The notes beneath the pieces were generated by a model. That model did not search any database, had not been told where the DNA came from, and worked only from the letters and a program-made list of their open reading frames with translations. From Prevotella sp. (GTDB lineage: Bacteria > Bacteroidota > Bacteroidia > Bacteroidales > Bacteroidaceae), in assembly GCA_017415455.1 (NCBI GenBank), contig JAFQGS010000012.1:33512-97511 (forward strand): a stretch of DNA of 64,000 nucleotides. Direction: 5' to 3'. The position numbers and the translations under genes are program-made. How positions within the stretch are numbered: the first letter of the stretch is position 1; each line of letters begins with the position of its first letter. This document shows, one piece after another, positions 44,231 to 53,584 of the stretch.

Positions 44231-45569
44231 CGAGAAACAATATATCGACCTTTATGAGCAGTGCCGCGACACCATAGCAGGATATAGCGCGGAGCCTATG
44301 AACGCAGTGCGCGAGGCCGCCTTCGGCGACTTCCAGCGTCTCGGCATACCCACAAAGAAGGTTGAGAGGTATAAATACACAGACATGCAGGCGCTCTTCG
44401 AGCCCGACTACGGACTCAACCTGAAGCGTCTTGACATACCTGTGGACCCCTATGAGGCATTCCGTTGCGATGTGCCAAACCTCAGCACGTCGCTCTACTT
44501 TGTGCTGAACGACGGATTCTACAGCAAGGTGCAGCCCAAGGCAAACCTCCTTCCGGAGGGCGTTGTGGTAGGTTCGCTGTGCGAATACGCACGAAAGAAC
44601 CCCGAGTTTGTGGCGAAACACTATGCCAAGATTGCCAAGACATCTGAGGATGGCATAACAGCACTGAACACAATGCTGGCACAGGACGGACTGCTTGTGT
44701 ATGTGCCGCGCAACGTCAAGGTAGACCGCGCCATACAGGTGATAAACATTCTCCGCTCGGATGTTGACCTTATGATAAACCGCAGGGTGCTCATCGTGCT
44801 GGAGGAAGGTGCCGAGGCAAAGCTGTTGTTCTGCGATCACGCCGCCGACGACCATCGTTTCCTCACCACTCAGGTGCTGGAGGCATACGTTGGAGGCAAT
44901 GCCGTGCTCGATTTGTACTGTCTTGAGGAGACACATGCACGCAATGTGCGCGTCAGCAACGTATATATCGACCAGCAGGCAGACAGTCGCGTGAACCATA
45001 ATGTAATCACTCTGCACAACGGAGTGACACGAAACCTCACCGACCTGGTGTTCAGCGGAGAGGGAGCCGAGTGTTACCTCAACGGATGTGTGATAGCTGA
45101 CAAGACGCAGCATGTGGACAACAACACGCTGATAGACCATCGCGTGCCCCATTGTACAAGCAACGAACTGTATAAATATGTGCTTGACGACAGCGCCGTA
45201 GGTGCCTTTGCGGGCAAGGTACTGGTGCGAAAGGATGCGCAGAAGACATCATCGCAGGAGCGCAACCAGAACCTCTGCGTCACCAAGCAGGCACGAATGT
45301 TCACACAGCCAATGCTGGAGATTTACGCTGATGACGTGAAGTGTGCTCACGGAAGCACTGTGGGCCAGCTCAATGATGCCGCCCTTTTCTATATGCGTCA
45401 GCGCGGAATAAGTCTCAAGGAGGCACGTCTGCTGCTGCAGTTCGCCTTCATCAACGAGGTGGTGGACAGCATAAAGCTTGAGCCTTTGCGTGACAGGCTG
45501 CACTATCTGGTGGAGAAACGCTTCCGCGGAGAGCTCAGCAAGTGTGAGGGATGCAAGCTTTGTAAATAG
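44223..45569 (+). CDS. sufD: Fe-S cluster assembly protein SufD
   Basis: SufD pairs with SufB in the SufBCD complex and helps deliver iron. The 448-residue sequence has the family fold and the late QTSSQERNQNLCVTKQARMFTQPMLEIYADDVKCAHGSTVG segment, with the His/Cys surroundings shared with SufB. It overlaps the end of sufC by 8 bases. The C-terminal end carries Cys residues (KCEGCKLCK) that are not usual in SufD; I cannot tell whether they bind metal. Confidence 0.94.
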   Translation: MNSEKQYIDLYEQCRDTIAGYSAEPMNAVREAAFGDFQRLGIPTKKVERYKYTDMQALFEPDYGLNLKRLDIPVDPYEAFRCDVPNLSTSLYFVLNDGFYSKVQPKANLLPEGVVVGSLCEYARKNPEFVAKHYAKIAKTSEDGITALNTMLAQDGLLVYVPRNVKVDRAIQVINILRSDVDLMINRRVLIVLEEGAEAKLLFCDHAADDHRFLTTQVLEAYVGGNAVLDLYCLEETHARNVRVSNVYIDQQADSRVNHNVITLHNGVTRNLTDLVFSGEGAECYLNGCVIADKTQHVDNNTLIDHRVPHCTSNELYKYVLDDSAVGAFAGKVLVRKDAQKTSSQERNQNLCVTKQARMFTQPMLEIYADDVKCAHGSTVGQLNDAALFYMRQRGISLKEARLLLQFAFINEVVDSIKLEPLRDRLHYLVEKRFRGELSKCEGCKLCK

Positions 45570-45660
45570 CCGCTGAGGCATGTCGGCGGCGAGCCTTGTG
45601 CTCTCTTGCTGTGCCGATGGTGATGGAATGCGGTTTGTGGAATACTTTATGTAAATTAGA

Positions 45661-46875
45661 ATGTACGACTTAACGAAGATAAGAGAAGACTTTCCGATAC
45701 TCTCACGGCAGGTTTATGGCAAGCCGTTGGTGTATCTTGACAATGCGGCGACAACCCAGAAGCCGCGCGTTGTGGTAGAGTCTATTACCGATGAGTACTA
45801 TAATGTGAACGCGAATGTTCACCGGGGAGTGCACTATCTGTCGCAGCAGGCCACCGATTTGCACGAGGCTTCGCGTGAGACAGTGCGCCGTTTCATCAAC
45901 GCAAAGTCTGTGAGCGAGGTGATTTTTACCCGCGGAACAACAGAGAGTATCAACCTTGTGGTGTCTTCTTTCTGTGATGCTTTCATGCAGGAGGGCGACG
46001 AGGTGATAGTGTCTGAGATGGAACACCATTCCAACATAGTGCCATGGCAGTTGCAGGCGGCGAAGAAGGGCATTGTGATAAAGGTCATTCCGTTTGACGA
46101 AAAGGGAAATCTTGACATAGAGGAATACCATCGCCTGTTCTCTGAGAAGACGCGCATCGTCAGCTGCACACACGTCAGCAACGTGCTGGGAACAGTGAAT
46201 CCGGTGAAGGAAATGATAGCCGTGGCACACGCACATGGCGTTCCTTTCATGGTTGACGGTGCCCAGAGTGCGCCCCACTTCGCAATAGACGTACAGGATA
46301 TGGACTGCGATTTCTTCGCGTTCAGCGGTCATAAGATGTACGGTCCGACAGGTGTCGGCGTGCTTTACGGCAAAGAGGAGTGGCTCGACCGTATGCCGCC
46401 ATATCAGGGTGGAGGTGAGATGATAGAGAGTGTGAGCTTTGAGAAGACCACGTTTGAGCGTCTGCCGTTTAAGTTTGAGGCCGGAACGCCCGATTATGTG
46501 GCTACAAGTGCACTGGCAAAGGCCATCGACTATATCACGGAACTTGGCATGGACAACATCCGGAGGCATGAACATGAGCTGACAGAGTATGCCATGCGGC
46601 GCATGAGGGATATCCCGGGAATGCGTTTCATAGGTGAGGCTGAGGGCAAGGATGCCGTTGTGTCGTTCCTGGTTGGCGACATTCATCATCTTGACATGGG
46701 TACGCTGCTCGACCGTCTGGGCATTGCCGTGCGCACAGGTCATCACTGTGCTGAGCCGCTTATGAGGCGACTCGGCATTCAGGGAACGGTAAGAGCGTCG
46801 TTTGCTCTTTATAATACGAAGGAAGAAGTGGATGCGCTTGTAGCGGGAATAGAGCGTGTCAGCAGGATGTTCTGA
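45661..46875 (+). CDS. sufS: Cysteine desulfurase SufS
   Basis: SufS removes sulphur from cysteine and supplies it for Fe-S cluster building. The 404-residue PLP enzyme has the PLP-binding Lys in FSGHKMYGPTGVGVLYG (about residue 226) and the active Cys in RTGHHCAEPLM (about residue 364). The ATTQKP and GTTESINLV segments are typical. No separate SufE or SufU is seen in the window. It follows sufD by 91 bases and is followed by a hairpin at 47086-47121. Confidence 0.95.
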   Translation: MYDLTKIREDFPILSRQVYGKPLVYLDNAATTQKPRVVVESITDEYYNVNANVHRGVHYLSQQATDLHEASRETVRRFINAKSVSEVIFTRGTTESINLVVSSFCDAFMQEGDEVIVSEMEHHSNIVPWQLQAAKKGIVIKVIPFDEKGNLDIEEYHRLFSEKTRIVSCTHVSNVLGTVNPVKEMIAVAHAHGVPFMVDGAQSAPHFAIDVQDMDCDFFAFSGHKMYGPTGVGVLYGKEEWLDRMPPYQGGGEMIESVSFEKTTFERLPFKFEAGTPDYVATSALAKAIDYITELGMDNIRRHEHELTEYAMRRMRDIPGMRFIGEAEGKDAVVSFLVGDIHHLDMGTLLDRLGIAVRTGHHCAEPLMRRLGIQGTVRASFALYNTKEEVDALVAGIERVSRMF

Positions 46876-47085
46876 CGCGAAAGGAACCTTGACAGATGGC
46901 AGAACACGTTCTGACTTGTAGTATATGGCAGGCGGAATCCTAATAAGATATGCGGAAAGGCAGTTTGTGATAATGCCCAACCTGCTCCGTTGCTCTCAAT
47001 ATCAAATATTGTAAAAGTGCTTCAGTATGCTCCTTCTGGCTTTTATCTCAACGCCTTGCATATTGAGCATCATGATAAAACAAAA

Positions 47086-47121
47086 GAGGGTGAGCCAAAA
47101 TTTTCATTTTGACTCACCCTC
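47086..47121. terminator. Terminator hairpin between sufS and the small minus-strand frame
   Basis: A 15-bp stem with one mismatch (47086-47100 with 47107-47121) has a 6-base loop. The minus-strand side is followed by TTTTGTTTTA, so it works better in that direction, but may stop the suf transcript too. Confidence 0.75.
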
Positions 47122-47194
47122 ATCTGATTTCAGACAGACGCCCGTCATGCCTCTGTTGGCATCAGGACCAGAGCCCTACTGCTGCCTGTCTGGG

Positions 47195-47304
47195 GTGTAT
47201 ATATTAAGGTGTTGATATACTGATAGTGTCTGCTTGTAGTGTATATATTAAGGAGTTGATATACTGGTAACATCCGTTTGTGGTGTATAATCTGCCGTGT
47301 TGCG
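47195..47304. repeat. 44-bp tandem repeat, twice 22 (array 15)
   Basis: GTGTATAT recurs at 47195, 47239 and 47283, i.e. every 44 bp. Between them lie further 22-bp units (starting ATACTG at 47217 and 47261). The sequence is unlike the TGATGCC family, but the period is the same multiple of 22. Confidence 0.9.
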
Positions 47305-47429
47305 ACCTTACCGACAACCCTCTGCCGTATGTCCTCTGCCGAGTCGGACTCTCTTTTGTATCCGTCTGTTGTGCGTATGATGCTGACTTACACCCGGATG
47401 TCTGTCCTTTCGGTTGTTTGGAGCAGGTG

Positions 47430-47717
47430 TTACAGACCGCTTTTGCGGCATTTATGAAGCGCGATGATAAACCAGGCGCCAAACAACAGACGTGCTACGA
47501 TGGGGTAATCGGCTGGCATTATGCCGGCGAAGAATGCCGTCTGAGCCTCTATGAGGAGCCATGTCTGGCGCGATGTAACCTCTTTCTCAAGTATGTTTGA
47601 GTAATATCTGCTTAGAAGTTGCACAGGAGTGCTTACCTTGTTGATAACCTTTTTCATAATATCTGATATAGATTTGTTACAGTTAATACCATAAGTTAGT
47701 GTCATGTTCTTTTCCAT
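47430..47717 (-). CDS. Small hydrophobic protein, uncertain
   Basis: A 95-residue open frame. The last ~50 residues have two hydrophobic stretches (WLLIEAQTAFFAGIM and IVARLLFGAWFIIAL) flanked by charged residues (ILEKEVTSRQT and HKCRKSGL). This looks like a small membrane protein rather than random translation. The start could be the given ATG or a later one at residue 21 (MKKVINKV). No family is recognised. A TAATTTG sequence upstream partly fits a promoter box. It has no coding competitor on the other strand except a less plausible frame of similar length. Confidence 0.5.
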   Translation of the reverse strand: MEKNMTLTYGINCNKSISDIMKKVINKVSTPVQLLSRYYSNILEKEVTSRQTWLLIEAQTAFFAGIMPADYPIVARLLFGAWFIIALHKCRKSGL

Positions 47718-47852
47718 TTTATTTGAGTTTTATTGTTTATTTGTTTCTGTTTGCAAATTAAATACACTTCTGTGCACAATAAGTTCAATGATATAACGTT
47801 TTTAGTTAAAGAATAAAAAAATAATGATTAAACATCATAAAACTGTAATTAT

Positions 47853-48455
47853 ATGTTAAAAAGTTGCTTTTATGAGGGTATGATAGAGGCCGGATGCGAC
47901 GAGGCCGGACGCGGTTGTCTTGCCGGAAGTGTATATGCTGCGGCGGTGATTCTGCCCGAAGGATACCAGAATGATATGCTTAACGACTCCAAGAAGCTTA
48001 CAGACAAGCGTCGCAAGGAACTGAGACAGGTGATAGAGCGTGATGCCGTGGCATGGGCTGTGGGTGTTGTCACCCCCGAGGAGATAGACAAGATAAACAT
48101 CCTCAATGCCAGTATTCTTGCCATGCACCGTGCCCTTGACCAGTTGAAGGTGAGACCTCAGGCGGTGATAGTTGACGGGAACAGATTTAAGAAATATGGA
48201 GATCTGCCGCATACAACCATCGTAAAAGGCGACGGCAAATATCTCTCGATAGCCGCGGCAAGCATACTTGCAAAGACATATCGTGATGATTATATGGACG
48301 GTCTGGCTGAGGAGTATCCGCAATATGAATGGAAGAGCAACAAGGGTTATCCCACAAAGAAGCATCGCACGGCTATAAAGGAGCGTGGAATAACGCCGTA
48401 TCACCGTAGGAGTTATAATCTGACAGGCGACGGACAGCTGATGCTTGACTTCTGA
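47853..48455 (+). CDS. rnhB: Ribonuclease HII
   Basis: RNase HII removes RNA from RNA-DNA hybrids, including single ribonucleotides in DNA. The 200-residue enzyme has the motif GCDEAGRGCLAGSVYAAAV near the N-terminus (Asp and Glu of the active site), LNDSKKLTDKRR, VDGNRF and the ASILAKTYRD segment, plus the final Tyr-containing WKSNKGYPTKKH. Length and motifs match the family. It has its own AT-rich upstream region with no array. Confidence 0.96.
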   Translation: MLKSCFYEGMIEAGCDEAGRGCLAGSVYAAAVILPEGYQNDMLNDSKKLTDKRRKELRQVIERDAVAWAVGVVTPEEIDKINILNASILAMHRALDQLKVRPQAVIVDGNRFKKYGDLPHTTIVKGDGKYLSIAAASILAKTYRDDYMDGLAEEYPQYEWKSNKGYPTKKHRTAIKERGITPYHRRSYNLTGDGQLMLDF

Positions 48456-48637
48456 GATGTGCCGGCGGATATGCCGCTAAGCCTGCTTTCAGCCTGACAC
48501 GAGGCTTCCGGCATCTGGTGTGTCATCCCGATTCATTGCCTCATGACAGGTCTTCCCACTGCGGATGTGATACCGGTGCGGACAAGACAGACAGCGAATG
48601 GATGTATAGAGAATATTAAAACCACAGACAAACAGCA

Positions 48638-49540
48638 ATGCGACACGATAAACTTGAGCGTGAACTGAACCTGCTTCTGCTGCTTACCGACAACAGAAGT
48701 TACACCATAGAGAAACTATGTGATAAGGTAGGAGTGTCCAGGCGCAACCTTTATTACTATCTGGAGTTCTTCCGCGACTGCGGATTTGTTGTCAACAAAT
48801 ACGGAGGTTGCTACAGCATCGACCGCAACTCGCCCTTCTTCAGCAAGCTGACTGAGCGCATATCATTTACTGAGGAGGAGGCTATTGTGATGAGAAGACT
48901 GCTCGACAGGATTGACGAGAACAGTGCCATAGTGGCTAATCTGAAGAAAAAGATAGACCGCTTTTATGATTATGACATACTGGCGAGCGACACTGTGAGA
49001 GAGCAGGCGGCACATAACATCAGTGTGTTGCACGACGCAATAAAGTATAAGAAGTGCGTGGTGTTGCGCAATTACTCGTCGCCTAACAGCCGGACGGTGC
49101 GCGACCGCATTGTGGAACCTTTTCTGCTGATGAACAACAACAATGAGGTGAGATGCCTGGAGATGGTCTCCCTGCAGAACAAGACATTCAAGGTGGCGCG
49201 CATGGAGGATGTGATGATGCTTGATGACATGTGGCAGCACGAGGCATTACACCGCAGGATGTTCACAGATATATTCATGTTCAGCGGCGAGGTGCTGCTG
49301 CCTGTGCGCCTGAGAATGGGCAGACTGGCATACAATATACTCAACGAGGAGTATCCGCAGGCTATGATACATGTCACGCAGGAGGCGGAGGGAACCTGGA
49401 TTCTTGATATAGACGTGTGCAGCTATGCCGGCATCGGACGCTTCGTCCTGGGTCTGAGCGAGGATGTTCAGGTGATTGGCGGAGAGGGCTTTGTAGAGTA
49501 TCTGCGTGCGAAGGTGAGGCAGATGGCAGATAAGATATAA
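48638..49540 (+). CDS. WYL domain transcriptional regulator
   Basis: A 300-residue probable DNA-binding protein. A winged helix-turn-helix (about 1-65; YTIEKLCDKVGVSRRNLYYYLEFF) is followed by a WYL domain (about 130-205), which binds ligands or nucleic acid in related regulators, and a C-terminal WCX-like segment (about 215-295). No phage-defence genes are visible next to it, so a defence role should not be assumed. The ligand and targets are unknown. Confidence 0.86.
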   Translation: MRHDKLERELNLLLLLTDNRSYTIEKLCDKVGVSRRNLYYYLEFFRDCGFVVNKYGGCYSIDRNSPFFSKLTERISFTEEEAIVMRRLLDRIDENSAIVANLKKKIDRFYDYDILASDTVREQAAHNISVLHDAIKYKKCVVLRNYSSPNSRTVRDRIVEPFLLMNNNNEVRCLEMVSLQNKTFKVARMEDVMMLDDMWQHEALHRRMFTDIFMFSGEVLLPVRLRMGRLAYNILNEEYPQAMIHVTQEAEGTWILDIDVCSYAGIGRFVLGLSEDVQVIGGEGFVEYLRAKVRQMADKI

Positions 49541-49670
49541 CAGACCGTTATGCCGGTCATCCTTACATGTGATTATGCCGGAATACCAATAATATGCGTA
49601 AATTATCAATTCTTTTTATAAATATTGTATTAATATATGTCTGATATTTCGTTATAATTAATTTAATTCG

Positions 49671-49678
49671 TATTTTTG
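49671..49678 (+). promoter_or_regulatory. -7 box for the M6 protease gene
   Basis: TATTTTTG matches TAnnTTTG and lies 68 bases before the preferred start codon. TTTC lies 20 bases upstream in the -33 position. Confidence 0.7.
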
Positions 49679-49745
49679 TAGAAAATATTGAGACATGAGG
49701 TCTCATTGTTTAAATGTACAAACAGAAAACATAAAAAATAGTTGT

Positions 49746-51485
49746 ATGAAGAGATTTTTTACCCTGATATCATTCTTTATGGTATCTATGGCAATCGTCG
49801 CTGTACCGGCACAGCGCGGAATATGGCGACAGGTGAAGCTTGCCGACGGCACAGTGGTGAAGGTAGAGCTTAGAGGTGACGAGCACATGAAGTATTGGAC
49901 GGCAGAAGACGGCAAGTGCTTCGTGCCCGAATATGGCACAAACCACTTCAAGGCCATTGACAAGGAAGAGCTTATCAAGGCGTCTGACACTCGCAGACAA
50001 CAGCAGCAACAGATTATAAAAGATGCGCGGAAGAAGTCGCAGAAGCGTGCTTCGGGCGTGCAGTATGTTGGTAAGAAGAAGGGACTTATCATTCTTGCCA
50101 ACTACAGTGACGTTACTTTTGCAGCTTCTCACACGTTGGATTTGTATAAAAGAATAGCCAACGAGGTGGGATTCTCACATGCTTTAGGATTCAAGCAGAG
50201 CGTAAAAGACTATTATCTCACACAGAGCTACGGACAGTTTGAGCTGGACTTTGATGTGATTGGTCCTGTACAGCTGCCTGAGAGCCAGGCATACTATGGC
50301 GGAAACGGCTCTGGCGGCGATGACAAGAAGCCGGGAGAGATGGTGGCTATGGCATGCCGACTGGCTGACGAGTATGTCAACTATGCCGATTACGACTGGG
50401 ATGGCGACGGCATTGTGGATCAAGTTTTCGTGCTTTATGCCGGCAGAGGCGAGGCGTCTGGCGGTTCCGCTGACACCATCTGGCCACACATGTGGGCGCT
50501 GTCTTCTTCAGACTATGGTAAGAATGTAGTGCTCGACGGTGTTACTGTCAGCACATACGCATGCAGTTGCGAGAACACATATAGCCGACTAAACAGAGTT
50601 ACAGGTGCAATGGAAGGAGAGCGCATCGATGGTATCGGCACCATCTGTCATGAGTTCTCTCATTGTCTGGGTCTGCCTGACATGTATGATACAACGGGAA
50701 GCAACTATGGTATGGGCACATGGGACCTCATGGCCGGTGGCAGTTACATTGGAAAGAGCTACACCCCGGCAGGTTACACCAGTTATGAGCGCTCATGGGC
50801 AGGCTGGCTTCAGCCTATAGTGCTCGACAAGCCTACAACAGTAAAGGACGTTAAGGCGCTCAGCGACGGCGGTGACGCATTCATCATATACAACGATGCC
50901 AATCCAAACGAGTTCTATATGTTGGAGAACAGACAGCTTACTGGCACCGACGTCTCTCTCTACGGAGCGGGAATGCTTGTGCTGCACGTGGATTACGATG
51001 AGAATATATGGAGTTGGAACAAGGTGAACAGCTTCATATCCTCATATTATGTCAGCAACGATCATCAGCGCTGCACCATCTTCCATGCCGACAACGAGAA
51101 CGGACCGTCGTATGCCAGCTCTATTGCCGGCGACCCATACCCATATGTTCAGACCGCTGCCGACGGTACAACGCAGGTTGTTAACAACAGTCTGACAAAC
51201 CAGTCATTGCCGGCTTCTACAGTGTATAATGTGAATACCGACGGCTCTAACTTCATGAACAAACCAGTAACAAATATTGTTCAGAACGAGGACGGTACGA
51301 TATCATTCGACTTCATGGGTGGCAGCAACGACAATATCATCAGCGGTATTGAGCACATCACAGTAAAGAAGGATACTGAAGGCAACGGAAAGATATACAG
51401 CATAGACGGAAGATACCTTGGCACAGACAAGACAAAGCTGAGCAAGGGACTGTATATCATCAACGGCAAGAAGGTGATATTTTAA
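49746..51485 (+). CDS. Secreted M6 family metalloprotease with sorting tail
   Basis: A 579-residue protease. The ATG at 49746 is preferred because it gives a clean signal peptide (MKRFFTLISFFMVSMAIVAVPA); an in-frame ATG at 49695 adds 17 polar residues. The zinc motif is HEFSHCLGLPDMYD, as in immune inhibitor A. The N-terminal part (WRQVKLADGTVVKVELRGDEH) is a propeptide-like region typical of M6 proteins in Bacteroidales. The end (YSIDGRYLGTDKTKLSKGL then YIINGKKVIF) resembles a Por/T9SS sorting tail, so it is probably exported across the outer membrane. Natural substrates are host or dietary proteins by analogy only. It is convergent with a C10 cysteine protease. Confidence 0.9.
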   Translation: MKRFFTLISFFMVSMAIVAVPAQRGIWRQVKLADGTVVKVELRGDEHMKYWTAEDGKCFVPEYGTNHFKAIDKEELIKASDTRRQQQQQIIKDARKKSQKRASGVQYVGKKKGLIILANYSDVTFAASHTLDLYKRIANEVGFSHALGFKQSVKDYYLTQSYGQFELDFDVIGPVQLPESQAYYGGNGSGGDDKKPGEMVAMACRLADEYVNYADYDWDGDGIVDQVFVLYAGRGEASGGSADTIWPHMWALSSSDYGKNVVLDGVTVSTYACSCENTYSRLNRVTGAMEGERIDGIGTICHEFSHCLGLPDMYDTTGSNYGMGTWDLMAGGSYIGKSYTPAGYTSYERSWAGWLQPIVLDKPTTVKDVKALSDGGDAFIIYNDANPNEFYMLENRQLTGTDVSLYGAGMLVLHVDYDENIWSWNKVNSFISSYYVSNDHQRCTIFHADNENGPSYASSIAGDPYPYVQTAADGTTQVVNNSLTNQSLPASTVYNVNTDGSNFMNKPVTNIVQNEDGTISFDFMGGSNDNIISGIEHITVKKDTEGNGKIYSIDGRYLGTDKTKLSKGLYIINGKKVIF

Positions 51486-51608
51486 TTCCCGGTTGCAGGG
51501 ACACCGGCAGAAACACTGTCTCCTGTGATATGTGTGAGGAGACACCGGAAGACATTATCCCACCACTTCTGATAAGGCAAAAAACCAAACAGTTGTTTGA
51601 TAAAAAAT

Positions 51609-51640
51609 AAGCAGGCGCATCTTCACAGATGCGCCTGCTT
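51609..51640. terminator. Bidirectional terminator between M6 and C10 protease genes
   Basis: A 14-bp GC-rich perfect stem (51609-51622 with 51627-51640) has a 4-base loop. Minus-strand continuation is T-rich; the plus side is less so. Confidence 0.88.
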
Positions 51641-51701
51641 CCCTTATTCCATTCCCGATGGATATAGGGCTATTATGTTGTATGAAAAGTTAAATCAATT
51701 A

Positions 51702-53411
51702 TTACCTGTTAAGTATCTTCCTTCCATTGCGGATTATTATGCCGCGGTGGTTCTCTCCAACTTCCATACCCGACAGGTTGAACGTTTTGTCGGAAGTCTT
51801 TTCTGGCATTTTTACTTCTATCTCGCGTATATCATTTGTTATATCAAATGCCGAAGAAGATATACTAGGTTTGCCATTTGCATCTACTGTCATAGTGTAG
51901 TAAATCTGACCGCCTAACACTCTGACTTTATTATATACATTAGAGTCTGCCTCCGGCTCGTTACTTGATGCAAGGTAAAGCTTATATGTTTGTCCTGCCT
52001 TTAAGTTTTCTGATATTATGTCATCAATACGCAAGTCGTTAAAGCTGAATCCATATAATGATTCCACAGTTCCATCTTCCGGTGTTACTAAGCTATATGC
52101 AATCATATCCTCCGGTGTTTTCATATTTTCCACGAACAAAGCCACATAGCCTTTAAAGTCATTCAGTGTGTAGTTGAAAATACCATCCGTAGAGATTGTT
52201 ATGCTGTTATTGTCTGCAGAGTTTTTAATGGTGTACATGTCACCAGCCCATTGAGATGTGATGTGGTCTGTTTCTAGTGCTGTAGGATGGAAACCATAAA
52301 CGACAGACTGATTTGAATTGAATGTCATTCCATCTGCATTCATTGCATCCATTGCGTAGAATCCGTCATAAACACCCTGCCATCCCCAGTTTACGGCAAC
52401 CAAACCGTTCTTGTCTATTCCATGAACCACATAGGCATGTCCACCATAGTTAGGGTCAGAGCCGGAGTAAACAACAGGATACCCATTTCGTATTTCATTG
52501 TAAACAAGGTTGTCCCATTCGCTGTCTGTATATAAGTCTCTCAAGGCTATCTTTACTGATTGTTCAGGATAAGCCATGTATTGTATTGCGCCATATCCTA
52601 AAGAAAACGATGTAGTGCCGCTTGAGTTACTTCCATACATCATTTCAGAGGCGTAGCCACAGTCTCTGAGAAGTCGTGATACGTTTAACTTTTCCAACGC
52701 AGTATAACTTTCTGAAGCAATGTTGGTTGTGGTCCCGTCAACAGAATAAGCCCCATAGGCATTCTTGTAAGGGAATAAATATACAGATGAAACGCTTCCG
52801 TCTTTAAATGTTCTGCCGCCATCTGTTGAATAGCTGCCAGTAAACGCCACGCTCTTTGGCCATTGGTTGTAGTTTATTATTTGTGCGAAAGCAGTGGCAA
52901 TACAACCTGTCGGTGCATTTGAACCGCCTATTACAGGTGTAGAGGCATTATAAGGTGCAGACTGCCCCCACTTTGTTGTAACAAGCGGACTAACCTCCGA
53001 ATACTCCGCTTTGTCATGAGTCTCTATCCTTGCTCCATTCTCATATATGGCGGCTTTGACAGAGCTCATTTGCATATTAATTTCCTCCATCCACCATTTC
53101 ATTGCACATGGAAGTTTGCTGTAATCTGATATTATGCTGTTTGTGTATCCTAATACAGGTATGAAAGTGTCATCTTTGCTCATGATGACAGAGCCATGAC
53201 CTTTTGCAGAGTACACAATGATATTGTCGTCTTCAAATGTCTGGTTTATGTCTATATTCTTTGTGGTTATCTTTGTCATGTCGTAAGACACCATTCCGCA
53301 TTCAGTCAATTGCGTCGTTGCCAATCTGATAAGTTCGTCTTCGCTTCTTTCCTCTGCCATTATGCAGATAGGGATAACGAGAGAGAAGATAAGTGACAGT
53401 AGTAATTTCAT
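51702..53411 (-). CDS. C10 family cysteine peptidase (streptopain-like) with sorting tail
   Basis: A 569-residue protease. The start at 53411 gives a signal peptide (MKLLLSLIFSLVIPICIMA). An in-frame ATG at 53468 would add residues that overlap a hairpin and is less likely. The propeptide is about 20-120. The catalytic Cys is in PTGCIATAFAQIINY and the His in YGGHAYVVHGIDKNG; VAVNWGWQGVYDGFY provides the conserved Asn/Trp. This fits streptopain/SpeB and interpain A of Prevotella. The end (GENHRGIIIRN then GRKILNR) is like the tails of the pectate lyase and M6 protease. It follows the susC-susD-lipoprotein genes in the same direction, beyond a 13-bp hairpin. Confidence 0.93.
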   Translation of the reverse strand: MKLLLSLIFSLVIPICIMAEERSEDELIRLATTQLTECGMVSYDMTKITTKNIDINQTFEDDNIIVYSAKGHGSVIMSKDDTFIPVLGYTNSIISDYSKLPCAMKWWMEEINMQMSSVKAAIYENGARIETHDKAEYSEVSPLVTTKWGQSAPYNASTPVIGGSNAPTGCIATAFAQIINYNQWPKSVAFTGSYSTDGGRTFKDGSVSSVYLFPYKNAYGAYSVDGTTTNIASESYTALEKLNVSRLLRDCGYASEMMYGSNSSGTTSFSLGYGAIQYMAYPEQSVKIALRDLYTDSEWDNLVYNEIRNGYPVVYSGSDPNYGGHAYVVHGIDKNGLVAVNWGWQGVYDGFYAMDAMNADGMTFNSNQSVVYGFHPTALETDHITSQWAGDMYTIKNSADNNSITISTDGIFNYTLNDFKGYVALFVENMKTPEDMIAYSLVTPEDGTVESLYGFSFNDLRIDDIISENLKAGQTYKLYLASSNEPEADSNVYNKVRVLGGQIYYTMTVDANGKPSISSSAFDITNDIREIEVKMPEKTSDKTFNLSGMEVGENHRGIIIRNGRKILNR

Positions 53412-53448
53412 CTTGGAGAGGTCTTTTGTTATTTCATAATTTTTATAA

Positions 53449-53483
53449 GCCATCACCACAGAATGCAATGCTGTGGTGATGGC
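53449..53483 (-). terminator. Hairpin between the surface lipoprotein gene and the C10 protease gene
   Basis: A perfect 13-bp stem (53449-53461 with 53471-53483) with a 9-base loop lies between the two genes. On the minus strand it is followed by TTATAAAAATTA, only moderately T-rich. It may end or weaken the susCD transcript before the protease gene. Confidence 0.65.
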
Positions 53484-53584
53484 TGTTATAGAAACCGTCT
53501 GTTATCTTGCAGAATCGGTTTTAAGAGTTACTACGTTCTTAGGATTAGATTTCATTTGTTCCTATTCCGTTAGTTTTGTCATCA

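Larger units (their letters stand above)
46876..47429. other. Gap after sufS
   Basis: The region holds a hairpin (47086-47121) and a 44-bp repeat series (47195-47304). Open frames in both strands do not match known families. The 3' end of a small minus-strand frame follows at 47430. Confidence 0.55.

Noticed and set aside
44079-45152. Long minus-strand open frame (357 codons) opposite sufD
   Set aside because: It mirrors the codons of sufD, has unlikely His/Cys/Val-rich composition and no family features.
45703-46980. Minus-strand open frame (425 codons) opposite sufS
   Set aside because: It is an antisense shadow of a clearly real gene and has implausible composition.
48638-49540. WYL regulator as a marker of a phage-defence island
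   Set aside because: Neighbours are rnhB and a secreted protease; no restriction, toxin, retron, CBASS or other defence gene is recognisable.
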